Source: Mucilaginibacter sabulilitoris (GTDB taxonomy: Bacteria; Bacteroidota; Bacteroidia; Sphingobacteriales; Sphingobacteriaceae). Taken from it: a stretch of 64,000 nt of DNA. The stretch is taken from assembly GCF_034262375.1 (NCBI RefSeq), contig NZ_CP139558.1:372001-436000 (forward strand), given 5' to 3'. Position 1 is the stretch's first letter; each line of letters begins with the position of its first letter. Shown here one piece after another: positions 6,338 through 17,935 of the stretch. A program made the position numbers and the translations under genes. The notes beneath the pieces are model-generated. The model ran no database searches and had not been told where the DNA came from. It saw only the letters and a program-made list of their open reading frames with translations.

Positions 6338-8248
6338 ATGTTTAAACTTTTACTGAGATCCCTAATATCCGTTACGGCACTTGCTTTGTGTTCAATTATA
6401 AACGTATGCGCGCAAACTACAGTACCTATAAATGATAAGGTTCAACAACATATATTTGAATACAAACAAATTTACTGGCTGGAAGATACTACCGGTAAAC
6501 TCAACTTTAACCAGGTAAAGAACCTTGCCCGGAGCGGCAATTTTAAAATTAACCAGGAACCAACGCCGGTAACGCGTCACCCCAATTCGGCTTATTGGTA
6601 CCGCCTTAGCATCGGAAAAAATACCGGCACCAAAAACAACTGGCTGCTGGAGTTTTTTGATCAAACTATTGATAGTATTGCGGTTTACTCGCCCGTTACG
6701 CAAAATAGCTATTCGATAGCCTATCTGGGCAGCCGACACCCTTTTGCTGCGCGGTTTTATCAGCATAAAAACCTAAGTATTAACATTAATCCTAATGCCA
6801 ATAATGATGGGGTATATTACGTACGTATCCGCTCAAACCACTCGGTAAATGTTATTATAGTATTGCGTTCGGTAAGTCGCTTTATCAGTTACGCGCTTGA
6901 TGAGTACTTCTTTTTCGGGGTATTTTACGGCATGATACTGGTTTTCGGTCTCTATAATTTAATGATGTTTATTGCCATGCGGCAGGTACAATACCTGTAT
7001 TACATCGCCTACAATATCAGTATTGGCCTGTATGAAATGTGCGCCGATGGCATTGCCTACCAATATATGTGGCCAAACCTTCCTGGCTGGAACCAATACG
7101 CTTACGGCATAGCACTGTTTGCCGCCAGTATTTTCGCCGTTCTGTTTACACAAAGCCTGCTTAACTTAAAGGTTAACGCGCCCCGTTTAAATAAAGTTAT
7201 TAGCTGGGTAGTCATATTGCGCAGCTTATATTTTGCCGCCTGCATTTCTATTAATAACAATTTGTTCAATTATAAGATCATTGAATTTATACCCTTGTCA
7301 CTGGCCTTTTATGCAGGCTGTTATACGCTGTTTACCGGGTATAAGCCAGCCCGCTTTTTTGTAATAGGATATGCTTTTTTACTGGTTGGCTTTATTATCA
7401 AAACCTGCATTGCCCTTAACATATGGTGGCTGCCCGTTTCCGAGTTTGATTACTACAGCTTGAGCTTTTGTTTTATAATGGAAATGCTGTTTATTTCATT
7501 TGCCATTGGCGATAAGGTGCGAATCCTGAAAAATGAAAAAGATGATGCGCAAGGGCACATGATTATGCAAATGAGGCAAAATGAAGAACTTAAAGATACT
7601 CTGAATAAACGCCTCGAAGGACAAGTACGCGAACGCACCAGGGAGCTGGTAGAAAAATCATCAATGATAGCCGAGCAGAATGAGGAATTAAAATCGGTTA
7701 ACGAATTGCTGCAGCAACAGGCCGAAGAGATTTCGCGGATGAATGTATTACTTGAAAAGGATAATATCATTTTACATAACGACATTGAAAAAGTTACCCA
7801 TGACAGGGTAATGTCGGCCGAAGTTGATTTTGAAGAGTTCAGTAAAATATATCCCGACCGCGAAACCTGTTTCAAGTTCCTGTCTGATCTTAAATGGGAA
7901 CATGGCTATGCCTGCCGCAAATGCGGTAACACCCATTACGGAGGCGGGCATTTACCTTATAGCCGCAGGTGCTCCAAATGCGGTTATGAAGAGTCGGTAA
8001 TAGCCTATACTATTTTACAAAACACCCGTATCCCTATTAACAAGGCCTTTTATATCATATTTTTGATGTACTCTACCAAAGGCAAAATATCGTCACATAA
8101 ATTGTCTGAGATTTTATCTATTCGCCAAAGTACCTGTTGGGCATATAGTTCGCGTATTAAGAAGGTAATGGAAAGCCGCAAAAAGGAGATCAGGGACGCC
8201 GGCACTAAAGGATGGAGTAAACTGGTGATAGATTATACTGCAAATTAA
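6338..8248 (+). CDS. 7TMR-DISM membrane sensor fused to an IS1595-type zinc ribbon
   Basis: The ATG at 6338 is chosen over a GTG at 6284 because it starts a good signal peptide (MFKLLLRSLISVTALALC, cleavage near CAQ). The 636-residue product has a periplasmic 7TMR-DISMED2-like domain (about 40-170), a seven-helix 7TMR-DISM block (about 185-390), a coiled coil (about 395-490) and a C-terminal part with two CxxC knuckles (CRKCG and CSKCG, about 520-550) followed by a helical segment with an HTH-like look (SSHKLSEILSIRQSTCWAYSSRIKKV). This end matches the zinc-ribbon N-terminus of IS1595-family transposases, but no DDE catalytic domain follows. No kinase or cyclase domain is present. A membrane-tethered nucleic-acid-binding regulator is inferred. 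Confidence 0.85.
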   Translation: MFKLLLRSLISVTALALCSIINVCAQTTVPINDKVQQHIFEYKQIYWLEDTTGKLNFNQVKNLARSGNFKINQEPTPVTRHPNSAYWYRLSIGKNTGTKNNWLLEFFDQTIDSIAVYSPVTQNSYSIAYLGSRHPFAARFYQHKNLSININPNANNDGVYYVRIRSNHSVNVIIVLRSVSRFISYALDEYFFFGVFYGMILVFGLYNLMMFIAMRQVQYLYYIAYNISIGLYEMCADGIAYQYMWPNLPGWNQYAYGIALFAASIFAVLFTQSLLNLKVNAPRLNKVISWVVILRSLYFAACISINNNLFNYKIIEFIPLSLAFYAGCYTLFTGYKPARFFVIGYAFLLVGFIIKTCIALNIWWLPVSEFDYYSLSFCFIMEMLFISFAIGDKVRILKNEKDDAQGHMIMQMRQNEELKDTLNKRLEGQVRERTRELVEKSSMIAEQNEELKSVNELLQQQAEEISRMNVLLEKDNIILHNDIEKVTHDRVMSAEVDFEEFSKIYPDRETCFKFLSDLKWEHGYACRKCGNTHYGGGHLPYSRRCSKCGYEESVIAYTILQNTRIPINKAFYIIFLMYSTKGKISSHKLSEILSIRQSTCWAYSSRIKKVMESRKKEIRDAGTKGWSKLVIDYTAN

Positions 8249-8292
8249 TTCGTTGATTTTGATATCTATCGAAGCATAAGCAATCACAAATA

Positions 8293-8322
8293 AAAGCCCC
8301 TACAAACTAATGCAGGGGCTTT
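8293..8322. terminator. Bidirectional terminator between convergent genes
   Basis: AAAGCCCCT (8293-8301) pairs with AGGGGCTTT (8314-8322), with A- and T-rich flanks on the two sides. It can serve both the sensor gene and the convergent serine hydrolase gene. Confidence 0.75.
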
Positions 8323-8344
8323 CTCTTTAACAGGAAAATCTTTG

Positions 8345-9868
8345 TTAATTCTGTTTCACAAACAGGTATGGATCATATTCCAGTCCATCGTTCACCTTAA
8401 TTTCGTTTGATATTATCTTGTTGTTTTCAATTTTAAACTTTAACGGGAAAATACCATAGGCCGCGTTATTATAGGTTAACAACCATTCGCCGTTATCCAT
8501 ATATTGCAGGTTTGCGGTAAGTTCTTTATGCAGGTTGAACTTTATAAACAAATTCTTTTTGTTTACCGAAACCTCAATAGGGCCATAAAGCGTATTTTGA
8601 TATTGACCGGCATAAGCCTTAAGTGGCAACTCAGGCGAAGCTCCTTTTACACGGGCCTGCATAGCATTGGTTTTTTTTATCGTTTCGTCGTTATCCTCGG
8701 CAAATGCTTTTAAGAATGCCTTGCTGCGGTCAACATAAGGCACGCCCAGGTAGGCATCCAATATCTGGTAACGCAACACTTCAAAAAAGCTCTGATTATC
8801 ATTATTAGTTAATATGGTAATGGCCAGCTTTTCTTCGGGTACAAAACAGGTATTGGTAACAAAACCGTCGGCGCCGCCGGTATGCCAGAAAATTTGCTTG
8901 CCATTATAATCGGCCTCAAAAACACCAAGTCCGTATCCCCTGAAATGCATCGGCAATACCAACGATTTTCTGCTACTGACAATGGTGTTCTGGTCACGGG
9001 TTTTTTGAAGAGCTTTCCACGATACAATTTGTTTGCCTTCATATTTACCGCTGTCGAGCTGCATGGTGAGCCATTTCGCAACATCTTTTACACAGCTTAC
9101 TATGCTGCCGGCAGGTGCCAGGTTATCCACATTATCATAAGGCAGCTCAGTCATTTTGCCTGTGAATGAATTGGTGTAAGGCTTTGAAACCTCTTTGCGG
9201 CTTGCAATGCCTGTGCTAAGTGGATAGGTATTGGTCATGCCCAGCGGGGTAAGCAAACTATCCTGAACATAACTTTCCCACGGCTTGCCGGTAACCTGCT
9301 GTATTACCTGCCCCGCGGTTAAAAAGCAGCTATTGCAATAGCCGTAGCTCTGCCTGAACTCCATAGATGGTTTCAGCAGCTTCATTTTATCAATAATTTG
9401 CTGACGCGACAAGGTAGTGTTCCAGAAAGTAAAATCGCCCTGAAAAGTTTTGGTACCTAAGTGATGGCCCAGCAGGTCTTTTATGGTTAATAGTGCGGTA
9501 GTGTTGGTATCATATACTGAATAATCGGGGAAATATTTAGTGATCTTATCATCAAGCGATAACTTTTTGGCTGCATCCAGCTGAGCAAGTGCCGTACCTG
9601 TAAAAAGTTTGCTGTTGCTGGCAATCATAAACAGCGTGTTTTCATCAACCGGTTCTTTGGTTTTGATGTCCCGAACACCGTAGCCCTTCATCACAACCAC
9701 CTTGCCATCTTTAATAATGGCTATGGCCAAACCTGGCACATTCCAATCTTTAATACCCTGGTTAATATAGTTATCCAGATCTTTTTCAATAAACGCCGGT
9801 TGTTGCTGCGCGAGGGCAAATGAAACCACGAAAAAGTTTAATAGTACAAATAGTAATGATCTCTTCAT
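8345..9868 (-). CDS. Serine hydrolase of the class C beta-lactamase family
   Basis: The ATG at 9868 gives a signal peptide (MKRSLLFVLLNFFVVSFALAQ); a longer frame to 9961 would add an unlikely 31-residue leader. The 507-residue enzyme has S-x-x-K (SNSK in MIASNSKLFTG), Y-x-N (YCN in YGYCNSC) and HTG (WHTGGADGF), the three active-site motifs of PF00144. A C-terminal DUF3471-like beta domain (about 400-507) follows. Such proteins are periplasmic D-amino acid or ester hydrolases, and few are true beta-lactamases. The substrate is unknown. Confidence 0.88.
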   Translation of the reverse strand: MKRSLLFVLLNFFVVSFALAQQQPAFIEKDLDNYINQGIKDWNVPGLAIAIIKDGKVVVMKGYGVRDIKTKEPVDENTLFMIASNSKLFTGTALAQLDAAKKLSLDDKITKYFPDYSVYDTNTTALLTIKDLLGHHLGTKTFQGDFTFWNTTLSRQQIIDKMKLLKPSMEFRQSYGYCNSCFLTAGQVIQQVTGKPWESYVQDSLLTPLGMTNTYPLSTGIASRKEVSKPYTNSFTGKMTELPYDNVDNLAPAGSIVSCVKDVAKWLTMQLDSGKYEGKQIVSWKALQKTRDQNTIVSSRKSLVLPMHFRGYGLGVFEADYNGKQIFWHTGGADGFVTNTCFVPEEKLAITILTNNDNQSFFEVLRYQILDAYLGVPYVDRSKAFLKAFAEDNDETIKKTNAMQARVKGASPELPLKAYAGQYQNTLYGPIEVSVNKKNLFIKFNLHKELTANLQYMDNGEWLLTYNNAAYGIFPLKFKIENNKIISNEIKVNDGLEYDPYLFVKQN

Positions 9869-9914
9869 ATTGAATTTTAAAGATGAAAGATATAAAAATA
9901 TGATACATGAAAAA

Positions 9915-9936
9915 AACCTGCTATAAATAGCAGGTT
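9915..9936 (-). terminator. Terminator of the GH97 gene
   Basis: On the minus strand AACCTGCTA and TAGCAGGTT form a 9-bp stem with a four-base loop, followed by a run of T. It lies 51 nt after the GH97 stop codon and just upstream of the serine hydrolase gene. Confidence 0.75.
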
Positions 9937-9986
9937 CTCTCTTAAAAAATATATCAACCACTTATCTCAAAGTGCAAATTATTCGT

Positions 9987-12092
<2,106 letters not shown>

Positions 12093-12293
12093 TTATTTTA
12101 GGATTAATTTTGGCTTTGCCTATTGGTTAATAACAAAGTTTATAATCCTTTTAACAGCGTCATACTTATTTATTTAAAATATAACTGATTTTTTACATAA
12201 AAACCTATTTATCAATGAATTAGTTATTTTTTATGCGTTTTTTTGATTGTTTTATTTAAAGATATTTTCAAGTTTTTTAATACCATCAAAACA

Positions 12294-12325
12294 ACAAACC
12301 CTAAATCTTTCGATTTAAGGTTTGT
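12294..12325. terminator. Probable terminator hairpin after the outer membrane protein gene
   Basis: ACAAACC plus TAAATC (12294-12307) pair with GATTTA plus GGTTTGT (12312-12325) around a TTTC loop, with one mismatch in 14 pairs. It stands 27 nt beyond the stop of the minus-strand gene. Confidence 0.55.
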
Positions 12326-12351
12326 ATGTCAATATTTTATAACGAGGCTGT

Positions 12352-12990
12352 TTATTTACCAAAAACATAGTAAACTGACAATGCCAGATTATCTGTAAAG
12401 TTTAGGTTGAATGAATTATTAGTGCCCTCCATAGCGCCGGTGCTTTTTTGATGCGCATATCTTACATTACCTAAATTAGCCGCAAGCCCTATGTTTTTTG
12501 TTGGATAATAAACAAAATCTAAACTTACACCTCCTGCATAATAATCACTGTTATATTTACTTGTGTTTGTGGGATAAATGTTGCTTCCTTTTGTTTTCTG
12601 ATAACTTAAGAAAGGCCCGGTACGAATGCCTATTTTATTATCAAACAAAAAATATTTCCGCAGAGATATAATGCTGGTAAAGCTTTTACCTGTCTGCTCA
12701 TGTACATCATAGTCGGAGTTATATTTAGAATTACTATAGGCATAACCCAATCCTACCCCAATATCAAGCTTATCTGCAATAAAATAACTGTAATCGGGCG
12801 AAATAGAATAATCCTTTTGTTTTACGTTGTTGTGATCAATTGTATTATCAAAGTTCAAACTGTTCAGTTTAGTATTTGCTGTTGATACTCCGAATGTCAC
12901 ACCTAAGTTCTGGCTTCCTTTTTCTGTTTGTGCCTTGGCGGCTTGAAGAGTAATTACTGATAATATTACCAGCAGGATTTTTTTGTACAT
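12352..12990 (-). CDS. Outer membrane beta-barrel protein
   Basis: The 212-residue precursor has a signal peptide (residues 1-20, ending AKAQ) and alternating amphipathic strands with many Y, N and S residues, ending in an aromatic strand (NLALSVYYVFGK), as expected for an eight-stranded OmpA/OmpW-like barrel. It lacks a peptidoglycan-binding domain. The function is unknown. It is transcribed alone from an AT-rich upstream region. Confidence 0.75.
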   Translation of the reverse strand: MYKKILLVILSVITLQAAKAQTEKGSQNLGVTFGVSTANTKLNSLNFDNTIDHNNVKQKDYSISPDYSYFIADKLDIGVGLGYAYSNSKYNSDYDVHEQTGKSFTSIISLRKYFLFDNKIGIRTGPFLSYQKTKGSNIYPTNTSKYNSDYYAGGVSLDFVYYPTKNIGLAANLGNVRYAHQKSTGAMEGTNNSFNLNFTDNLALSVYYVFGK

Positions 12991-13282
12991 AAAGTTTGTG
13001 TTGAAGGGTTAAATATTTGTTTATAAATCGGATATATTGACTACTATAAGCTTAGTTGGTTTAATGTATTATATATGATAATATTTAACATACTTATAAT
13101 GTGTCATTTAATTTTCTGACGTTCATTTTTTAATAGCGCAGGCAATCCTATTTATCCGCTTAACCTTATCCGGAGCAGCTTTTGGTTTATTAAAAAATAT
13201 TTTTTATCCAGTGTCCTATTCCGGTGATCTCACTTGATATGGGGTTATAATTAAAAAATTAATAACTATTAATAACACCGAC

Positions 13283-13852
13283 ATGAGAAAATTAACAGCA
13301 TTTAACTTTATAACCCTTAACGGTTATTATAAAGGGGCCAACGGCGATATCAGCTGGCATGTGCACAATGCCCATAATCAGGATACCGAGGAGAGCAATC
13401 TTGCCGAGAAAGGCGCCAACTCAGGCAATATCTTGTTGTTTGGGCGCGTAACCTACCAAATGATGGCCAGCTACTGGCCAACCCGGCAGGCCATTGCAAG
13501 TTCACCGGTTGTAGCCGAGGGAATGAATAAAGCCGATAAAATAGTTTTTTCAAAAACCTTGCAAAAGGCCGATTGGAACAACACAATACTGATCAATGGT
13601 AATCTGGTAGAAGAGGTAAGAAAATTGAAACAACAACAGGGAAACAACATTACCATACTGGGCAGCGGAAGTGTTATAACCCAACTGGCTGAAGCGGGAC
13701 TGATTGACGAATACCAATTCATGGTGGATCCTGTTGCTATAGGTCGTGGTACGCCAATATTTCATAATATTAACCACCCCCTGAATTTAAAGCTTACCCA
13801 AGCCAAAACTTTTAAAAGCGGTGCTGTGGTGCTTAGCTATCAGGCAGTTTAA
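13283..13852 (+). CDS. RibD C-terminal-type dihydrofolate reductase family protein
   Basis: The 189 residues begin RKLTAFNFITLNGYYKG and contain LFGRVTYQMMASYWP and NITILGSGSVITQLAEAGLIDEYQFMVDPVAIGRGTPIF, typical of the YyaP/RibD-C family (PF01872). These NADPH-binding proteins resemble DHFR but mostly have unknown substrates. It is the first gene of a co-directional set with a YCII protein and an ECF42-like sigma factor. Confidence 0.9.
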   Translation: MRKLTAFNFITLNGYYKGANGDISWHVHNAHNQDTEESNLAEKGANSGNILLFGRVTYQMMASYWPTRQAIASSPVVAEGMNKADKIVFSKTLQKADWNNTILINGNLVEEVRKLKQQQGNNITILGSGSVITQLAEAGLIDEYQFMVDPVAIGRGTPIFHNINHPLNLKLTQAKTFKSGAVVLSYQAV

Positions 13853-13897
13853 CCTATCTAATTCATTATATTTATTAATAATTAAAATCTTAACAAC

Positions 13898-14254
13898 ATG
13901 GACGAGTTCGTATTATTGTTCCGCATGGACATTATAACTAAAGATGCGCAGCCTTCTCCTGAACAACTACAGGTGTATATGAAACAGTATCATGACTGGG
14001 TTGGCGGCATTGCAGCTCAAAACAAATTTATTGGAGGCACCGGGCTATCAACCGAGGGCCGGGTTTTAAAACCGCACGATATAATAACCGATGGCCCTTA
14101 TGCCGAGATCAAAGAATCGGTAGCCGGCTATATCATGATAAAAGCCAAAGACTTTGACGAAGCTGTAAACCTGGCTAAAGACTGCCCCATGTTAAAAGGC
14201 GAAGGTAACAGCGTTGAAGTACGAAAAATTACCGGGTCGCATAATAAAGATTAA
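13898..14254 (+). CDS. YCII/DGPF-domain protein
   Basis: The 118-residue protein has the YCII-related fold (PF03795): MDEFVLLFRMD, GPYAEIKESVAGYIMIKAKDFDEAVNLAKDCP with the TDGPYAE block. Genes of this family are the conserved partners of ECF42 sigma factors. Its biochemical role is unknown. It lies 45 nt after the reductase gene and is followed by a hairpin and the sigma gene. Confidence 0.9.
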   Translation: MDEFVLLFRMDIITKDAQPSPEQLQVYMKQYHDWVGGIAAQNKFIGGTGLSTEGRVLKPHDIITDGPYAEIKESVAGYIMIKAKDFDEAVNLAKDCPMLKGEGNSVEVRKITGSHNKD

Positions 14255-14263
14255 AATTATATA

Positions 14264-14290
14264 GCCCTCGCAATTATGCGGGGGCATTTT
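14264..14290 (+). terminator. Hairpin between the YCII gene and the sigma gene
   Basis: GCCCTCGCA (14264-14272) pairs with TGCGGGGGC (14277-14285) around an ATTA loop with one G-T pair, followed by ATTTTA. It may be a terminator or attenuator that lowers sigma factor expression. It covers an ATG at 14276, which argues against that codon as the sigma start. Confidence 0.6.
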
Positions 14291-14296
14291 ACCCCT

Positions 14297-15520
14297 ATGG
14301 AAAACGGCGAGCTTATACCACATCTGTTCCGGACCGAGTACCGGAAAATTGTAGCTGTGCTTTGCAAACGCTTCGGTTTTGAGCAGATAGAGGTTGCTGA
14401 AGATATTACCAGCGACACATTCCTTACAGCAGCACAAGGCTGGGGCATAGGTGGTATTCCGCCCAATCCTGTTGCCTGGCTTTATAATGTTGCCAAAAAC
14501 AAAGCCAAAAACCATTTACAACGCGGGCATGTTTTTGACAGCAAGGTTGTTCCTGAATTAGTGCATGACCTTATTGATATACCAGAGATTGACCTGTCGC
14601 CTCAAAACATTAACGACAGTCAGTTACAAATGATGTTTGCCATTTGCAACCCCGTTATTTCCCCTGAGGCGCAAATTGGGCTGTCGCTCCGCATACTTTG
14701 CGGTTTTGGTATTGAAGAAATTGCCGACGCGTTTTTAAGCAATAAAGAAACCATTAACAAACGCCTTTTCCGTGCAAAAGAAAAACTCAGAGAGGGCGAA
14801 GTAAAGTTTGAAATTCCCAATAAAGCCGAAATTGATGAGCGGCTAACATCTGTGTTAACAACTATTTACCTGTTATTCAATGAGGGCTATTATTCGGTAA
14901 GCCAAAACAAAACCCTTCGCAAGGATCTTTGCCTCGAGGCGATGCGCTTGTGCACCATGCTGGTTGAAAATGAAAGCACCAACAAACCACAGGTAAACGC
15001 GCTGCTTTCGCTCATGTGTTTTCATGCCTCCCGGTTTGATGCCCGGCTTGACAATAACGGAGAACCCATTTTATATGAAGAGCAGGACACCGATCTGTGG
15101 AATACCGACCTGATTAGTAAAGGTGGATATTTTTTAAACCGCGCCACCAGCGGCGATAAACTATCCCGGTACCATCTGGAGGCAGGCATTGCTTACTGGA
15201 ACACGCAAAAGGCTGATACCCAAGAAAAATGGGAGAATATACTACAGTTTTACAATCATTTATTACAGATAGAATATTCGCCCATAGCGGCTCTTAACCG
15301 AACTTATGCGCTTTCAAAGGCCAACGGAAAATCCGCGGCTATCATGGAAGCAGAGAAACTAAACCTCTCAAGCAATCACTTCTATTTTATGCTGCTTGGC
15401 GAACTCTATACCGGTATTAATAATGATCAGGCCATCGTTAATTTTAACAAAGCACTCGCACTGGCCAAAACTCCGGCCGATAAGCAGGCCATTCAAAAGA
15501 AGATCGATAAGCTTTATTAA
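14297..15520 (+). CDS. ECF42-type RNA polymerase sigma factor with C-terminal TPR-like domain
   Basis: The start at 14297 (MENGELIPHLFRTEY) matches the usual family start; an upstream ATG at 14276 lies in a hairpin. The 407-residue protein has sigma region 2 (about 15-75), region 4 (about 125-180, LRILCGFGIEEIADAFLSNKETINKRLFRAKEKL) and a large helical extension of the DUF6596/TPR type (about 180-405). ECF42 factors have no anti-sigma factor and the C-terminal extension controls activity. The linked YCII gene supports the group assignment. Confidence 0.9.
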   Translation: MENGELIPHLFRTEYRKIVAVLCKRFGFEQIEVAEDITSDTFLTAAQGWGIGGIPPNPVAWLYNVAKNKAKNHLQRGHVFDSKVVPELVHDLIDIPEIDLSPQNINDSQLQMMFAICNPVISPEAQIGLSLRILCGFGIEEIADAFLSNKETINKRLFRAKEKLREGEVKFEIPNKAEIDERLTSVLTTIYLLFNEGYYSVSQNKTLRKDLCLEAMRLCTMLVENESTNKPQVNALLSLMCFHASRFDARLDNNGEPILYEEQDTDLWNTDLISKGGYFLNRATSGDKLSRYHLEAGIAYWNTQKADTQEKWENILQFYNHLLQIEYSPIAALNRTYALSKANGKSAAIMEAEKLNLSSNHFYFMLLGELYTGINNDQAIVNFNKALALAKTPADKQAIQKKIDKLY

Positions 15521-15523
15521 AGT

Positions 15524-17056
15524 TTAATTTGTAGCAACATGATAATAAGGATCCTCTATTACATTCACGTCAATAATATCACCCGCGTTTTTAAGCAGCA
15601 ACCGGCAATCTTCACTCAGATGCTTCAAGTGAAGCTTTTTGCCCGCCTTGTGATATCTTTCGGTTAATTTATTCAGGGCCTCTATTCCAGACATATCAGA
15701 GATGCGGCTATCTTTAAAATCAATGATCACCTCATCAGGATCGCCGGCTATATCAAATTTTTCATGAAACGCGGTAACCGAGCCAAAGAACAAAGGTCCA
15801 TATATTTCATAGTGTTTTATCCCTGCGGCGTCTATATACTTCCTTGCTCTGATGCGCTTAGCGCTTTCCCAGGCAAAAACCAATGCTGAAATGATAACGC
15901 CAATCAGTACAGCCAACGCAAGGTTATGCAGCCATATAGTTATCAGAGCTACAAGTATGCCTACAAATACATCCTGCTTAGGCATTTTATTAATAATCCG
16001 GAAGCTTATCCATTCAAATGTGCCTACGGCTACCATGATCATTACCCCGGTTAATGCGGCCATAGGAACACGCTCTATAACGGGAGCACCAATTAAAATA
16101 ATAACAAGTATGGTTAATGAGGCAATAATGCCAGACAGTCTTGCCCTTGCCCCGGCAGAAAGATTAACCAGTGTTTGCGCGATCATTGGGCAGCCTCCCA
16201 TACCAAAGAAAAATCCATTTAATATATTGGCGCTGCCCTGCGCTATACACTCCCTGTTTCCGTTACCCCTGGTAGCTGTCATCTCATCCACTAAGTTCAG
16301 GGTTAGTAATCCCTCGGTTAATCCTACTCCCGCCATAATGAGCGCATAGGGGAAAATAACTGTTAAGGTATCGATATTAAAAGAAACCAAAGGCACATGA
16401 AAAGGAGGAAAACCGCCACTTACTGCTGCAATATCCCTTACTGTTTTGGTATGGATTCCAAAACCAAGTACAATCAAAAAAACAACAATTATGGCAACTA
16501 ACGATGGGGGAACGGCCTTGGTAATACGGGGCAATAAAACAACAATACCAATAGTTAGGGCAACCAGTGCAGCCATAATCAGGAGTGGTGTACTGGTTAA
16601 CCAGGTTTCGTGCCCGCCAACAATTGTTTTAAACTGTTGCAGTTGCGCCATGAAAATAATAACTGCCAAACCATTAACAAAACCATACATAACAGGCTGC
16701 GGAACCAGGCGGATAAACTTCCCCAATTTAAACAAGCCTATTAAAATTTGAAATACACCAGCCAGGGCCACGGCGGCAAAAACATATTCAATACCATGCG
16801 ATTTCATCAGCGATATTAAAACCACAACGGTAGCACCTGCTCCTCCTGAAACCAGACCCGGACGGCCGCCGAATATAGAAGTTATCAGCCCCATAATAAA
16901 CGCGGCATATAAGCCAACAAGCGGAGGGAAACCGCCAAGAATAGCGAAAGACAGCGATTCTGGCATCATGGTCATGGCTACGGTAAGGCCGGCCAGGATT
17001 TCGTTTTTATAATTAATCTTTTGAGAAAAATCGAACAAGCGTAAATAAGGCTTCAT
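15524..17056 (-). CDS. SulP family anion transporter with STAS domain
   Basis: The 510-residue membrane protein begins with an N-terminal block FSQKINYKNEILAGLTVAMTMMPESLSFA and has 10 or more helices, then a C-terminal STAS domain (about 420-505, IIDFKDSRISDMSGIEALNKL). Family members carry sulfate, bicarbonate or dicarboxylates; the substrate cannot be told here. Its stop is 3 nt from that of the convergent sigma gene, so there is no room for a separate terminator. Confidence 0.9.
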   Translation of the reverse strand: MKPYLRLFDFSQKINYKNEILAGLTVAMTMMPESLSFAILGGFPPLVGLYAAFIMGLITSIFGGRPGLVSGGAGATVVVLISLMKSHGIEYVFAAVALAGVFQILIGLFKLGKFIRLVPQPVMYGFVNGLAVIIFMAQLQQFKTIVGGHETWLTSTPLLIMAALVALTIGIVVLLPRITKAVPPSLVAIIVVFLIVLGFGIHTKTVRDIAAVSGGFPPFHVPLVSFNIDTLTVIFPYALIMAGVGLTEGLLTLNLVDEMTATRGNGNRECIAQGSANILNGFFFGMGGCPMIAQTLVNLSAGARARLSGIIASLTILVIILIGAPVIERVPMAALTGVMIMVAVGTFEWISFRIINKMPKQDVFVGILVALITIWLHNLALAVLIGVIISALVFAWESAKRIRARKYIDAAGIKHYEIYGPLFFGSVTAFHEKFDIAGDPDEVIIDFKDSRISDMSGIEALNKLTERYHKAGKKLHLKHLSEDCRLLLKNAGDIIDVNVIEDPYYHVATN

Positions 17057-17288
17057 CCTTCGTAATTAAAAGTGAATAAAAACAAATGGTACTTAAATAT
17101 CCCAGCGGAAGACCGGATAAACTCAAGGCAATGCAATAGGACTAATTGAAAAGGTACAATTTACCATGGCGCAAATTTATAAAAAGTTAATTACCGTATG
17201 TTTTTGCCACACAAAAGAAAGTTGATAAACTTTAAAAACAACAAGCTACCTCTCCTGTTACTTATTAAAACCAAACACGGTACACATT

Positions 17289-17456
17289 ATGAAACCTGCA
17301 ACTATCGGCGAAATTATTGTTATAGTTGTTTTGGCTATAGCAATAATCATTTACCTCGCCAGAAAAAACGCGAAGGACGAGGAAAACACAAATCCGGATC
17401 TGACGGATGCAATAAAAAGAGGGCATCCCCCAGGAACAGAGGAGAAGGAAGATTAA
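17289..17456 (+). CDS. Small single-span membrane protein, 55 residues
   Basis: An ATG at 17289 opens a 55-codon frame coding for MKPATIGEIIVIVVLAIAII, then a basic cytoplasmic edge (LARKN) and an acidic hydrophilic tail ending EEKED. One membrane helix at residues 8-23 is obvious. Another frame overlaps but gives an unnatural Arg/Lys/Cys-rich peptide. No family is recognised. Confidence 0.6.
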   Translation: MKPATIGEIIVIVVLAIAIIIYLARKNAKDEENTNPDLTDAIKRGHPPGTEEKED

Positions 17457-17509
17457 TAAGACTCCTAAACTAAGTCCGCGGCAGTCTTTTGCTACCCGTA
17501 TTAACCCTG

Positions 17510-17878
17510 TTAAATAAATCTGTAGAGAGCTATCCAGGTTGCTATTAAAAAAATAATAATATTAAATGCTACCTGCTTGAATTCGCCTCTTTTATAATGT
17601 ATGCGAATAGCAAATACCATAATAAGGGCAAAACACACGGCAGCTATCGGTGTAAGTACCGGGATAACCCGAAGATAGAGCGGCAATATAATGCCAAAGG
17701 CTCCCAGTATCTCTGTAATGCCAATAAATCTGATGCTGGCATAAGAAAGATTTGCCACCCCGGTTTGGTTAAGACTCATCAGTTTTTCACGGTCTTGTGT
17801 TGATTTCATGGCCCCGGAGTAAAGGAACAACAAAGCCAAAATTATCTGCAATATCCATATTAACGTGTTCATAGTCAT
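17510..17878 (-). CDS. DoxX-like membrane protein
   Basis: The 122-residue protein has four hydrophobic helices with ILQIILALLFLYSGAMKS and FIGITEILGAFGIILP, as in the DoxX-like family. It lies 57 nt downstream of a Crp/Fnr-type regulator gene on the same strand, which probably controls it. It is unrelated in sequence detail to the ECF-controlled DoxX at 3.1 kb. An ATG two codons later is an alternative start. Confidence 0.85.
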   Translation of the reverse strand: MTMNTLIWILQIILALLFLYSGAMKSTQDREKLMSLNQTGVANLSYASIRFIGITEILGAFGIILPLYLRVIPVLTPIAAVCFALIMVFAIRIHYKRGEFKQVAFNIIIFLIATWIALYRFI

Positions 17879-17935
17879 TTTTTTTTACAAAGGTGGGCAT
17901 ACTATAAACACATGCTTTTGACATTTATCAAAAAG

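Noticed and set aside
17198..17473. 91-codon frame overlapping the small membrane protein gene
   Set aside because: Its product is rich in Arg, Lys, Cys and Tyr without structure. The 55-codon frame inside it, with a clean membrane helix and acidic tail, is more plausible.
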